DNA from: a virus
DNA: 56,298 nt
Virus record (IMG/VR): IMGVR_UViG_3300014911_000533
Location: 1 to 56,298 of that record
Strand: one strand, 5' to 3'
In this document: positions 42,667-50,194 of the stretch, piece by piece
Layout of the letters: the number at the start of each line of letters is the position of its first letter
Numbering within the stretch: the stretch's first letter is position 1
Program-made: the position numbers and the translations under genes
Notes under the pieces: generated by a model
Databases searched by the model: none
The model's input: the letters and a program-made list of their open reading frames with translations, nothing else
Told to the model about the DNA's origin: nothing

Positions 42667-42755
42667 TCCATCAAAATAGTTTATATCAATCCAATTAGAT
42701 AAATCCTCAGGTCTCTCTCTGCTCTTTCTGGATTACCTGGAATGAATACTGGCAT
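42667..42755 (-). other. Out-of-frame 5' part of the methyltransferase gene
   Basis: Starts at ATG 42755 with a strong ribosome site and reads MPVFIPGNPERAER, then runs into the wrong frame at a (GA)4 tract and stops after 24 codons. Removing two bases restores one open frame into the methyltransferase. It may be a sequencing error, a real mutation, or a switching tract. Confidence 0.6.
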
Positions 42756-42777
42756 AAACTACTCCTTTTTATGAATT

Positions 42778-43317
42778 TTATGAATTACTATTTATAAATT
42801 TTTTAGTTTTATCTTTTAAAACTTCCCAATATCCATCAATCATGCTTCTAAATTTCCTTACTATATCCTCTTCTGTTTCTCCACCCAGAGGTGTAATATT
42901 ACCTAATTCAATATCAGCAACAACTAATTCAGAACCCGCATCAGGATTGCCACTATTATCAAAACCTTTATAGATCTGAATTCCATGTTTATTACCAACC
43001 TTAGAAGACAGAATCACTCTCCTCACAAGCTCTGGTAGCTCTCTTTGCTGAGAATAAGTCTGACAATAAACTCCAATAGTAAAATTAAATCTCGCTAATC
43101 TTGATTCTGTGCCTTCATAATCAGGCTGAACATTCACATCATGTTCTTCTAAGTAAGAATGAATAAGAATGAAAGGTAATGCTAAATCTGAAAGATTTAA
43201 ATCAGGATGACTGATATAAATTCTATCATCAAAATCACTTTCCAAATCTGCTGAGCTTCTTAAGAAGTATACCAAACTATTATAAAAAGCTTCTCCAAGG
43301 TTATTGACTAAAGACAT
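42778..43317 (-). CDS. Tail terminator/tail completion-like protein
   Basis: 179 residues with an alpha/beta pattern: a first helix (EAFYNSLVYFLRSSADL), DRIYISHPDLNLSDLALPFILIHSYLEEHDV, ARFNFTIGVYCQTYSQQRELPELVRRVI, and a helical end. This strand-helix order is that of tail terminators such as lambda gpU-like proteins. It overlaps the 3' end of the RmlA gene by 17 bases, so a structural gene is embedded in the sugar island. It would cap the tube at the tail-head joint. The assignment depends on pattern and neighbourhood. Confidence 0.55.
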   Translation of the reverse strand: MSLVNNLGEAFYNSLVYFLRSSADLESDFDDRIYISHPDLNLSDLALPFILIHSYLEEHDVNVQPDYEGTESRLARFNFTIGVYCQTYSQQRELPELVRRVILSSKVGNKHGIQIYKGFDNSGNPDAGSELVVADIELGNITPLGGETEEDIVRKFRSMIDGYWEVLKDKTKKFINSNS

Positions 43318-44056
43318 CTTTAATTCCCTGTTTTTTACTATTGTTTAATCTTATTTTTCTTTCATAAAAATGCTGACTACTCTTAAAAAGGGAAATAAAA
43401 GTCCCCGCATCGCTCCAGAATCCATCAAGTATTCTATATGTTAAACGGTGATGAACAAGGTAGTACCGATTAGTATCAGTAATTTCTAACTCTCCTCTAT
43501 CTGAATATTCTTGGCTTCTAATTACATCAAAAACTTCACAATCATATAGATAGAAACCTGTTACCGCTAAGTCACTGATAAACTTCTTAGGTTTTTCAAT
43601 AATCCTCATTACTTTGCTATCTCTAATTTCAGCTACTCCAAATCTCTGGGGATCGCTAACTTTCTTCAGAAAAATCTTAGCCCCTCCAGTAAAATCAAGA
43701 ACATCAGACTTGAAATCCTCTTCAAAAATATTATCTCCCAAAATTACTGCAACATTATCATTCTGAACAAAACCTTCAGCTAACAATAGTGCCTCAGCAA
43801 TTCCTCCCGCTTGGTCTTGGACTTTATAAGTAAACTCTACTCCAAAGTCTTTTCCGCTTCCCAAAGTCTGGATAACTGCTCCCATATGTTCCCTGCCAGT
43901 AACAATCAGAATTTCTCTAATCCCTGAATTAATTAAAGTTTCCAGAGGATAGAATATCATTGGTTTATTGAACACTGGTAGAAGATGTTTATTCGTTACC
44001 TTAGTGCAAGGATAAAGCCTCGTTCCTTTACCACCTGCAAGCAATACTCCTTTCAT
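43301..44056 (-). CDS. rmlA: Glucose-1-phosphate thymidylyltransferase (RmlA-like, short form)
   Basis: 251 residues. LAGGKGTRLYPCTKVTNKHLLPVFNKPMIFYPLE is the start region of RmlA with both signature blocks (6-14 and 22-27), then YKVQDQAGGIAEAL, ILGDNIFEEDF and TGFYLYD. About 40 residues shorter than E. coli RmlA at the C-terminus, matching the short forms that lack the allosteric helix pair. It makes dTDP-glucose for the RmlB encoded immediately upstream. Possible loss of feedback control is inferred from the shortened C-terminus. Confidence 0.85.
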   Translation of the reverse strand: MKGVLLAGGKGTRLYPCTKVTNKHLLPVFNKPMIFYPLETLINSGIREILIVTGREHMGAVIQTLGSGKDFGVEFTYKVQDQAGGIAEALLLAEGFVQNDNVAVILGDNIFEEDFKSDVLDFTGGAKIFLKKVSDPQRFGVAEIRDSKVMRIIEKPKKFISDLAVTGFYLYDCEVFDVIRSQEYSDRGELEITDTNRYYLVHHRLTYRILDGFWSDAGTFISLFKSSQHFYERKIRLNNSKKQGIKDVFSQ

Positions 44057-45027
44057 TTATCATCCTCTCTAAGTTTTAATTTCTTCCACCACCACTCATT
44101 ATTAATATACCAATTAATGGTTTTATTCAAATTTGTTTCTAAATTATCTTTTATTTCAAAACCTAATTCAGTAATTTTTTTACAATCAACTGCATATCTC
44201 CTATCATGCCCAGGTCTATCAGGAACAAATTCTATAAAGTACTCATAGTCAAGCGCCATATTCTCAATTATAAACTTGATTAATTCATAGTTAGTCACAT
44301 CATCATATAAAGAGCCTATATTATATATTTCTCCAAATTTCCCTTCGTGAAGAAGAAGGTCTATAGCTTTACAATTATCTTCTACAAATATCCAGTTTCG
44401 TATTTGGTCTCCTTTCCCATAGATAGGCACTTTTTTATTTTCGAGTAAATTTGTTATTGCGAGAGGAATTAGCTTCTCAGGATACTGATAAGGTCCAAAG
44501 TTATTAGTACTCCTGCTGATAATATATTTAAGTCCATAAGTTCTTCCGTAAGCTTGTACTAACAAATCCGCTCCTGCTTTACTTGCTGAATAAGGAGAAG
44601 AAGGCTTTAAAAGGGAATTTTCGTCCGCAAACCCATCAAGCACTTCTCCATATACTTCATCTGTACTAATCTGAAAAAACTTACAATCATGCTGAACTGC
44701 ATAGTCAAGAAGTTTCTGCACTCCTAAATAATTGCTTTTTATAAAAGGGGAAGAATCTCTTATACTTCTGTCAACATGACTTTCAGCAGCAAAGTTGACT
44801 ATCCAATCAGGAGGATCCAAAGGGAAATCCTGGATATCACATATGTCCATTTTAATAAAAATATAATTAGGATTATTTTCAATATCCTTCAAATTATCAG
44901 GATTGCCTGAGTAGGTGAGTTTATCTAAATTGTAAACTTTATAGGTAGGATAGCTTTTAAGAATATGACGGATAAAATTAGACCCAATAAACCCACATCC
45001 CCCAGTAATTAATAATTTTACACTCAA
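44053..45027 (-). CDS. rmlB: dTDP-glucose 4,6-dehydratase (RmlB)
   Basis: About 324 residues. TTG at 45027, five bases after AAAAGGAGG, gives MSVKLLITGGCGFIGSN and avoids overlap with the previous gene; the open frame extends to 45051. Motifs: GGCGFIGSNFIRH, NFAAESHVDRSI, STDEVYGE (catalytic TDE), YSASKAGAD (YxxxK), RSTNNFGPYQYPEKLIPL, all diagnostic of RmlB. It makes dTDP-4-keto-6-deoxyglucose. The matching 3,5-epimerase (RmlC) is missing, so the 4-keto sugar may be passed to the SDR enzymes in the island. Confidence 0.92.
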   Translation of the reverse strand: MSVKLLITGGCGFIGSNFIRHILKSYPTYKVYNLDKLTYSGNPDNLKDIENNPNYIFIKMDICDIQDFPLDPPDWIVNFAAESHVDRSIRDSSPFIKSNYLGVQKLLDYAVQHDCKFFQISTDEVYGEVLDGFADENSLLKPSSPYSASKAGADLLVQAYGRTYGLKYIISRSTNNFGPYQYPEKLIPLAITNLLENKKVPIYGKGDQIRNWIFVEDNCKAIDLLLHEGKFGEIYNIGSLYDDVTNYELIKFIIENMALDYEYFIEFVPDRPGHDRRYAVDCKKITELGFEIKDNLETNLNKTINWYINNEWWWKKLKLREDDK

Positions 45028-45044
45028 ATCTACCTCCTTTTCAA

Positions 45045-45308
45045 TTACCACTTAATCATTACTAAAGCTGAAACTAAAGCGCCAATCACAGTAATTAATA
45101 AAGAGAAAAATATCCTCCTTGAAAACTTTTTGTATTCATCAATACAACTTGCCAGCCTATCAATCTTGTCATTAGCCACTTTCAGCTGTTCATATATATG
45201 TTTAGTCTCATTACTTATCAGTTTTTCAACCATTTCCTTAAAACTCAATAAAATAGCTCTTGTTTCCCTACCATAAGAACAGCCATTTTTTGTATTCTGT
45301 TGAGTCAA
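45045..45308 (-). CDS. XhlA-like small tail-anchored membrane protein
   Basis: 87 residues: a helical region with heptads (KHIYEQLKVANDKIDRLASCIDEY) and a C-terminal transmembrane helix (FFSLLITVIGALVSALVMI). This order is shared with XhlA/hemolysin-type phage proteins that assist holins. Its place between a connector gene and RmlB is unusual for a lysis protein, so it may instead be an unrelated membrane protein. Confidence 0.5.
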   Translation of the reverse strand: MTQQNTKNGCSYGRETRAILLSFKEMVEKLISNETKHIYEQLKVANDKIDRLASCIDEYKKFSRRIFFSLLITVIGALVSALVMIKW

Positions 45309-45309
45309 G

Positions 45310-45714
45310 TTACATCACCCCTTTTTTCCAAAAATCTCCCAATATTTTGGTCAATAAATTGGCTGCTTCTTTTTTCATTGGCTCTTTCACACTCTTAACA
45401 CCTTTGTGAATAAAATGGCTCTTAGTTTTGTGTTCAAATTCTTGTTTAGCAGCATATGGCAAAGCCGAACCAACTAAATATGTTAACTTATCTACTTTCT
45501 GACCTGTCACAGCAGGATAAACCCTATTTCTATAATCTACAGAAGCAGCCAAACTTTTTTGCAGAGTACCATACCTGACTGGGCACAAAGGCTTAGCATT
45601 TTCCGCAGCTTCAACTGCATATCTCTTGACAACTCTATCTAAAGCTTCTGTTATAGCATCATCACTTTTACCAACATTTTCAGCCTTGTCCCAATTAAAC
45701 ATTTCTGCTGGCAT
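45310..45714 (-). CDS. HK97 gp10-like neck/minor tail protein
   Basis: 134 residues. The pattern VKRYAVEAAENAKPLCPVRYGTLQKSLAAS, LVGSALPYAAKQEFE and a final Lys-rich helix is the HK97 gp10-like fold, found between head completion and tail terminator genes in siphophages. It forms part of the neck. Overlaps none; 2 bases from the next gene upstream. Confidence 0.8.
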   Translation of the reverse strand: MPAEMFNWDKAENVGKSDDAITEALDRVVKRYAVEAAENAKPLCPVRYGTLQKSLAASVDYRNRVYPAVTGQKVDKLTYLVGSALPYAAKQEFEHKTKSHFIHKGVKSVKEPMKKEAANLLTKILGDFWKKGVM

Positions 45715-45716
45715 TT

Positions 45717-46142
45717 CTATCCGCCTGCCTTTTTACTCAAATAAATTATCTGCCTCGTTATTTCAGAGCCTAAACCAGTCTTGTGCACTTGTTTGATAAC
45801 ATAAGTTTCATCTTTGTAAACAGCCTCGTAGTATTGAGTATCTCCTACAACAGTTGGTTCAGATGTATCTATTTCTTCTTTTCTCCAATCAATCGTAGCA
45901 ATTATATCTCCCCGTTCAAGAAAGCCTGGTGCAGCTACGATTTCTCTCTCTTCACCTTTCAATATCTGAATTACTGGCTCACAATATTCGTCTGTATATG
46001 TCCAACTTTTTTCATTCGTAAATGGATCAATGCTATCCAAAGTTCTTTTCTTAAAATAAAATTCTCCCGGGCTACATCTCCTTCCTCTATAAATACCGAG
46101 CTCATTCAGCTTTGTCCATTTTATGTCTTCTTTAGTTAACAT
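45717..46142 (-). CDS. Head closure/head-tail adaptor protein
   Basis: 141 residues, beta-rich (DEYCEPVIQILKGEEREIV, LERGDIIATIDWRKEEI, YYEAVYKDETYVIKQVH). Beta-barrel pattern and gene order (connector, this gene, gp10-like protein) fit a head closure protein. Family motif is not distinctive, so position carries weight. Confidence 0.6.
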   Translation of the reverse strand: MLTKEDIKWTKLNELGIYRGRRCSPGEFYFKKRTLDSIDPFTNEKSWTYTDEYCEPVIQILKGEEREIVAAPGFLERGDIIATIDWRKEEIDTSEPTVVGDTQYYEAVYKDETYVIKQVHKTGLGSEITRQIIYLSKKAGG

Positions 46143-46144
46143 TT

Positions 46145-46705
46145 CTAATCCTGATAAATCCCTGTATAATCATCTTCATTCTCTGAATATATCTCAGTTC
46201 TCAATACACCTACAGCTAAGCTTGCTGCTTGTTCTTCTTTAGCTTTCTGTTCAAATGCTTCTGCCATTCTCAAGAAATTCTGGCATTCTTTAGTTTTGTC
46301 TACTTTCTCGTCGCCTGACCAGTAAACGAAGAATTTAGCAGCATTTGTTGCTAAAGCTCTGCAGCAGTGAGCAGCAGCCATATTTATATCGTTGCCATAA
46401 TCCGATAGAATCTGGTCAAGCTCATCATCACTGAAAGCATTGTATTCATACTTCTGAGCTTTCAATATAGCTCCATTACTTGGAGCTGAAGTCATTGTGA
46501 TCAAACCAGTATCATTGTCAATTGTGTAGTCAATATCTCTTGTTTGTGAACTATTATTTAAAACGATAACTTCAGTAGTTGCCCTAACTGGATACATACT
46601 CAATTGAAAGTACTTATTACTCCCATCACCAACACCAAATTGGTCATTAACCATTATTTTATTCTTATCTCCAATTAAAAGCCTTAATTTTTCCCTATTA
46701 GTCAA
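46145..46705 (-). CDS. Head-tail connector protein with inserted beta domain
   Basis: 186 residues. N-terminal helix MTNREKLRLLIGD and C-terminal helices FSDDELDQILSDYGNDINMAAAHCCRALATNAAKFF are the gp6-like connector pattern. Between them (20-85) is a beta insert with VRATTEVIVLNNSS and TGLITMTSAPSNG, a variant seen in many phage connectors. It would form the ring under the portal. Confidence 0.75.
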   Translation of the reverse strand: MTNREKLRLLIGDKNKIMVNDQFGVGDGSNKYFQLSMYPVRATTEVIVLNNSSQTRDIDYTIDNDTGLITMTSAPSNGAILKAQKYEYNAFSDDELDQILSDYGNDINMAAAHCCRALATNAAKFFVYWSGDEKVDKTKECQNFLRMAEAFEQKAKEEQAASLAVGVLRTEIYSENEDDYTGIYQD

Positions 46706-47014
46706 TTACATCACTCCTATTTGTAAATGGAAATGGTCTCTAACTTTAAAATGACTAATATCAATATTTTCAATCTTGTTAATTCTTCCTTCTTGAATAA
46801 GTTTATTCACAACATCTATTCCTTTCTGGAGCATATATTCAATAGTTTCAGCTCTGTAACTTTCGTACGGTTTGTGATAAGGCTTCCCATTAAAGACAAC
46901 TAAAATTCTCAATTTGAAGTTCTTACTATCTAAATCTTCACAGACCACCAAATCTTTTTCTTTCAAAAACCACTCGGTCTTTTTCTCTATTGAGCAAAAA
47001 GGACAATCTTTCAT
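46706..47014 (-). CDS. HIT-like protein with CxxC
   Basis: 102 residues. CPFC at 4-7, a small alpha/beta core (LRILVVFNGKPYHKPYESY) and DHFHLQIGVM at the very end, which is close to the HIT signature H-x-H-x-phi. The third His is missing: DHFHLQIG has two. HIT proteins are nucleotide hydrolases or transferases such as GalT. Its presence inside the connector genes is odd. A connection to nucleotide-sugar metabolism is possible but unproven. Confidence 0.55.
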   Translation of the reverse strand: MKDCPFCSIEKKTEWFLKEKDLVVCEDLDSKNFKLRILVVFNGKPYHKPYESYRAETIEYMLQKGIDVVNKLIQEGRINKIENIDISHFKVRDHFHLQIGVM

Positions 47015-47056
47015 TTAAACCCATTGAAATAATAATTTATCAAAAATCATTTCTTC

Positions 47057-47602
47057 TCAAGGAGATGCTACACCGTTTCTGTCAACCTGGAAGTATAGCC
47101 CAAGATGAACAAGGGCAGCATCAGAGCCGTAATCGTCTGCCCCATTATCAGCATCTCTGTAAATCCTCATCGAGATAGTATCCTTAGCCTGAATTCCTGT
47201 CCCTGATATTGTTATGAAATCTGTTAATAAAAGTTCATTTGCAAGACCTTCTGCTGAATCAGTTACAGTTGCGGTAGTAGTTGCAGCTGTTAGAACTTCA
47301 TCGTTATCTGGAGTTACAATCGTATATTCCGTTGCCCAAACGACATCGCCCGTTGATGCATCAGTTGGCGCCCAAGCAAATCTTAACTTTATATCAGAGC
47401 CTGGATCATAATTATCAGGCACTGCCCACTCATAATATATCTCTTCATCAACAGTAGCATCAAAGAGAAGAACTGGAGTAACGCCGATTTCACTTTCAGC
47501 AGGATAATTAGTTCCAGGTTTATAAAACTGTGCAATATGAGCCCTTTGCTCCTGGTATACCGGCGTCCACTGAAGCTCTCCTGATGCATTTTCAAAGCCC
47601 AC
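47057..47602 (-). CDS. Virion-associated beta-sandwich protein
   Basis: 181 residues, beta-rich and low in Lys. A strand pattern (VLLFDATVDEEIYYEWAVP, DIKLRFAWAP, SMRIYRDADN, VHLGLYFQVD) like phage surface jelly rolls. No conserved motif found. It lies among head genes after the capsid terminator, so it may decorate the head or neck. Confidence 0.5.
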   Translation of the reverse strand: MGFENASGELQWTPVYQEQRAHIAQFYKPGTNYPAESEIGVTPVLLFDATVDEEIYYEWAVPDNYDPGSDIKLRFAWAPTDASTGDVVWATEYTIVTPDNDEVLTAATTTATVTDSAEGLANELLLTDFITISGTGIQAKDTISMRIYRDADNGADDYGSDAALVHLGLYFQVDRNGVASP

Positions 47603-47608
47603 TTTATA

Positions 47609-48100
47609 CTACGTTCCTCCCTTATCCCAAATGAGCCACCAACGATTATCGTCTGTGTCTTCCCAGAGGGCTACTGTATCACTACCTATATCTGGTTCAG
47701 CAGTTTGTGAATATGTATCTATTCTGGTTACAAATACAGTCATTAATTTTTTAGTGTCAGTTAACCGAAGTTTATCTAACCATGTTATTGCGTCACTCCC
47801 ACTTGATACAGCTTGAATTATCAGGTCGCTGTCAACAACTAATCGTACTCTCCATGCCCCTTTTGATTCATCAATCCTGTACCAGTTACCGCTTGCCTCA
47901 TCGTAGTAGGCATTGGCTACAAGGTTAAGCTCATCTTTCCCTCTTATCCGCTCAACATTGAATAATTCGTGGTCATTAGCGTCTACATCTCTCATCCAAT
48001 AATAGATATCCGGAGAATAACCCATATAACGAGCATTACAAATTGATGCTATATTCAATAATAAAACTGTTATTAGCCCAATAAATTCAAGTTTTTTCAT
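47609..48100 (-). CDS. Protein with signal peptide and fibre-like end, in head module
   Basis: 163 residues. A textbook signal sequence (MKKLEFIGLITVLLLNIASICNA, about 1-23) precedes a beta-rich domain. The end VALWEDTDDNRWWLIWDKGG resembles the terminal motif of tail fibres. A secretion signal is unusual for a virion gene: it may be exported to the host surface for superinfection control, or the segment may be a membrane-inserted anchor. Not recognised as a family. Confidence 0.5.
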   Translation of the reverse strand: MKKLEFIGLITVLLLNIASICNARYMGYSPDIYYWMRDVDANDHELFNVERIRGKDELNLVANAYYDEASGNWYRIDESKGAWRVRLVVDSDLIIQAVSSGSDAITWLDKLRLTDTKKLMTVFVTRIDTYSQTAEPDIGSDTVALWEDTDDNRWWLIWDKGGT

Positions 48101-48102
48101 CT

Positions 48103-48408
48103 TTAACTCCCTTCAAGTATTCTCACATCTTCAGTCCCTGAAGCCACTACCCCATACAAAACTACCCCTACATCCAATTTAAAACTATATGAACCTCCCG
48201 GGGGCATCGGCAAGCCATTTCCCACAGTAACATTCGCATCTCCGAGGTAAACAGTATTTGAGCCGTTGTTATATACGATTATGCTTCTTCGGTGATTTAG
48301 TGCTGTGGTGGGTAACGGAGTAGGAGTAGTTCCTACATTAACCTGGTTTGGTTTAATAGCTCCTGTTAACCAGTCTCCTACTGGTAGTCTATTCTTAGTT
48401 AATGCCAT
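48103..48408 (-). CDS. Small virion beta protein
   Basis: 101 residues; NVGTTPTPLPTTALNHRRSIIVYNNGSNTVYLGDANVTVGNGLPMPPGGSYSF-type pattern is common in small phage structural proteins of the head or head-fibre type, including many with one domain of this size. It has no cysteine or catalytic motif. It lies two genes after the capsid gene. Confidence 0.55.
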   Translation of the reverse strand: MALTKNRLPVGDWLTGAIKPNQVNVGTTPTPLPTTALNHRRSIIVYNNGSNTVYLGDANVTVGNGLPMPPGGSYSFKLDVGVVLYGVVASGTEDVRILEGS

Positions 48409-48414
48409 TAGTTA

Positions 48415-48603
48415 TCACCTGCTTTTTGGTCTTCTTCTAATCTTTTCTTTTTTCAGCTTCTCCTGTCTCAATTTTGCTTCTTGTTTTTTCTTCCTCTTAA
48501 TTTCGTCCAACTCTTGCCATTGTTTCAATATCTCCTTATTGGCTGGTCTCTTAATAGGTTTAATCACCACAGGTATACCACTATACCCTGAAGAAATACT
48601 CAT
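48415..48603 (-). CDS. Small basic protein, 62 aa
   Basis: Lys/Arg-rich after residue 20 (KIRRRPKSR at the end), helical. Not recognised; could bind DNA or the capsid interior. It is the first gene after the capsid terminator hairpin, with AGGAGG upstream of its ATG. Confidence 0.5.
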   Translation of the reverse strand: MSISSGYSGIPVVIKPIKRPANKEILKQWQELDEIKRKKKQEAKLRQEKLKKEKIRRRPKSR

Positions 48604-48619
48604 TTAATTAACCTCCTTT

Positions 48620-48657
48620 AAAAAATGGGTAGGAGCCAACACAAGCTACCTACCCAT
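48620..48657 (-). terminator. Terminator after major capsid gene
   Basis: Minus-strand hairpin ATGGGTAGG ... CCTACCCAT with a 15-base loop followed by TTTTTT, between the capsid gene stop and the next gene. It probably makes capsid mRNA more abundant than the downstream transcript by partial termination. Confidence 0.8.
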
Positions 48658-48703
48658 ATTTGAAGAGGAGCGACAACATACCAGCTCCTTTATCTCAATA
48701 TTT

Positions 48704-49657
48704 TTAATATTCTGTCCTGACCCATTTATCTGGTTCCAAAATATCAGCATCAAATCTTGCCTTAGCTCTGGCATTTTCTGTGTCTCGTAATAAATCTTGC
48801 CATTGCTTAATCTGTAGCATTAATCTCCTTAAAAATACACAGCCTCCTCCGGTCTTCGCTTTCCCGATGTAATAATAATCAGAATCCACATACGGAGAGC
48901 ATATAATATTCAGCACATTCTGAAATACATTAGTTCCACCAGCTGCTACAGTCCCACCAATATTAGCAGTTACAGTTAGAGAAGTATTAATTAATTCCCT
49001 GGCCTGATACAAATGAGTAGGATCAACAATTATCACATCAGGAGCAATAGGATCTCTCTCAGTTCTTCCTCCTGCTGTTACAGTTCTGTTCATCAAGGTT
49101 GCAATAGCCGATTCGAGAGCCGCTGCATTCAATCCAGTATTAGTATTCTGATTCATCGAAGCTCCCCGAGTAGTAAAAGCCCCAAAAGCTATTTCATCTT
49201 CTTTCTGTTTAAACCTGTGACCAACTACCCTTAAACACCACCCCATAACATCAACTTCTGCATCTTCCAGCATCTCCTCAGTGAAACCCAGCAAACACTC
49301 AAATTTCCTTGGCTTCATAGTTGCTTCACCAGACACAGGTCCAGTAAAGTGTTTCTCCTGTCCGCTAATCGCCTCATAAACATGAATGCCTTTCAGTCCT
49401 GGAAAATCAATCTCCTTACCTTTAGTCATTGTGACCAAATCAAAAACCTGAGGCCACAATGCCACATGCTCCATATAACCATCCAGCAATTTCGTATTAA
49501 AAGCTGTCCTTAATAACTCTGGCATCTCTGAAGTTGTACGAGCTTCCTTCAGCAGTTTTCTAATCACTCTTTGCTGAGCTTCTGTCCAACCTGAAGTTTG
49601 AACCGCTGTTTCTCTTAAGTCTTGCACACTAATCAACTCTGTATCGTTATTTTTCAT
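48704..49657 (-). CDS. Major capsid protein, HK97 fold
   Basis: 317 residues. N-terminal arm (about 1-45), then the HK97-type core: MEHVALWPQVFDLVTMTKGKEIDFPG, FTEEMLEDAEVDVMGWCLRVVGHRF (spine-helix-like), a VDPTHLYQARELINTS segment, SPYVDSDYYYIGKAKTGGG and a final strand. No scaffold delta domain is attached, matching the separate scaffold in the protease gene. It is followed by a strong terminator and preceded by a decoration-like protein. Confidence 0.88.
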   Translation of the reverse strand: MKNNDTELISVQDLRETAVQTSGWTEAQQRVIRKLLKEARTTSEMPELLRTAFNTKLLDGYMEHVALWPQVFDLVTMTKGKEIDFPGLKGIHVYEAISGQEKHFTGPVSGEATMKPRKFECLLGFTEEMLEDAEVDVMGWCLRVVGHRFKQKEDEIAFGAFTTRGASMNQNTNTGLNAAALESAIATLMNRTVTAGGRTERDPIAPDVIIVDPTHLYQARELINTSLTVTANIGGTVAAGGTNVFQNVLNIICSPYVDSDYYYIGKAKTGGGCVFLRRLMLQIKQWQDLLRDTENARAKARFDADILEPDKWVRTEY

Positions 49658-49692
49658 TTTATTAAATCACCTCCATCGCTTTCAAGCTTAAA

Positions 49693-50160
49693 TTATAAGT
49701 ACGGATTAGCCTGGTTATAACAATATGGTGAACGCTTCTGAACTGGAGTAATAAATACCTCCACAATTTCACCACTCGCAGATCCTGGTGTTGAAGATTC
49801 TGCTACTCCTACTGAAATTTCTTGGTCTCTACCACCACCCAAATCAACTGTATTGCTCCCAGTAGCATACACATAATTTCCAGGTTTTATTGCCTGAGCA
49901 ACAGAAGTTGTAAATTCAAATACACCAGTCTGCCAAAGCAAAACTTCTTCTCCTTCAGCAGCTTTAGTCTCAGCCACACCTGCTATCCCTCCTCTACCAA
50001 ACAGTAACATAGGGTCAGCTGCAGGTCTTGCTTTACCTGCTCCGTCTAAATAGCACATATCTCCAGCTTCAATATCTGCCCCAGCTGTAAACTTACTCAA
50101 TATTCCTGCTCTCACATAGTTCTCTAATGAAGAATTATATGTCATTATTTTCCTGCTCAT
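49693..50160 (-). CDS. Head decoration-like protein (DUF2190-like)
   Basis: 155 residues, beta-rich. The words AGADIEAGDMCYLDG, GIAGVAETKAAEGEEVLLWQTGVFEF and GSNTVDLGG resemble the DUF2190/capsid-stabilising family that caps capsid capsomers. It lies between protease/scaffold and capsid genes, the typical place of decoration genes. Confidence 0.65.
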   Translation of the reverse strand: MSRKIMTYNSSLENYVRAGILSKFTAGADIEAGDMCYLDGAGKARPAADPMLLFGRGGIAGVAETKAAEGEEVLLWQTGVFEFTTSVAQAIKPGNYVYATGSNTVDLGGGRDQEISVGVAESSTPGSASGEIVEVFITPVQKRSPYCYNQANPYL

Positions 50161-50194
50161 TTAATTAAATCACCTCCTAATAACTCTCTGTAAC

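Noticed and set aside
42667-42755. Separate 24-codon gene before the methyltransferase
   Set aside because: The other frame continues as good protein into the methyltransferase, so a shifted 5' end explains it better than a tiny gene.
31227-45027. dTDP-rhamnose pathway
   Set aside because: RmlA and RmlB are clear and an RmlD-like gene exists, but no RmlC cupin epimerase is present; rhamnose as product is not supported.
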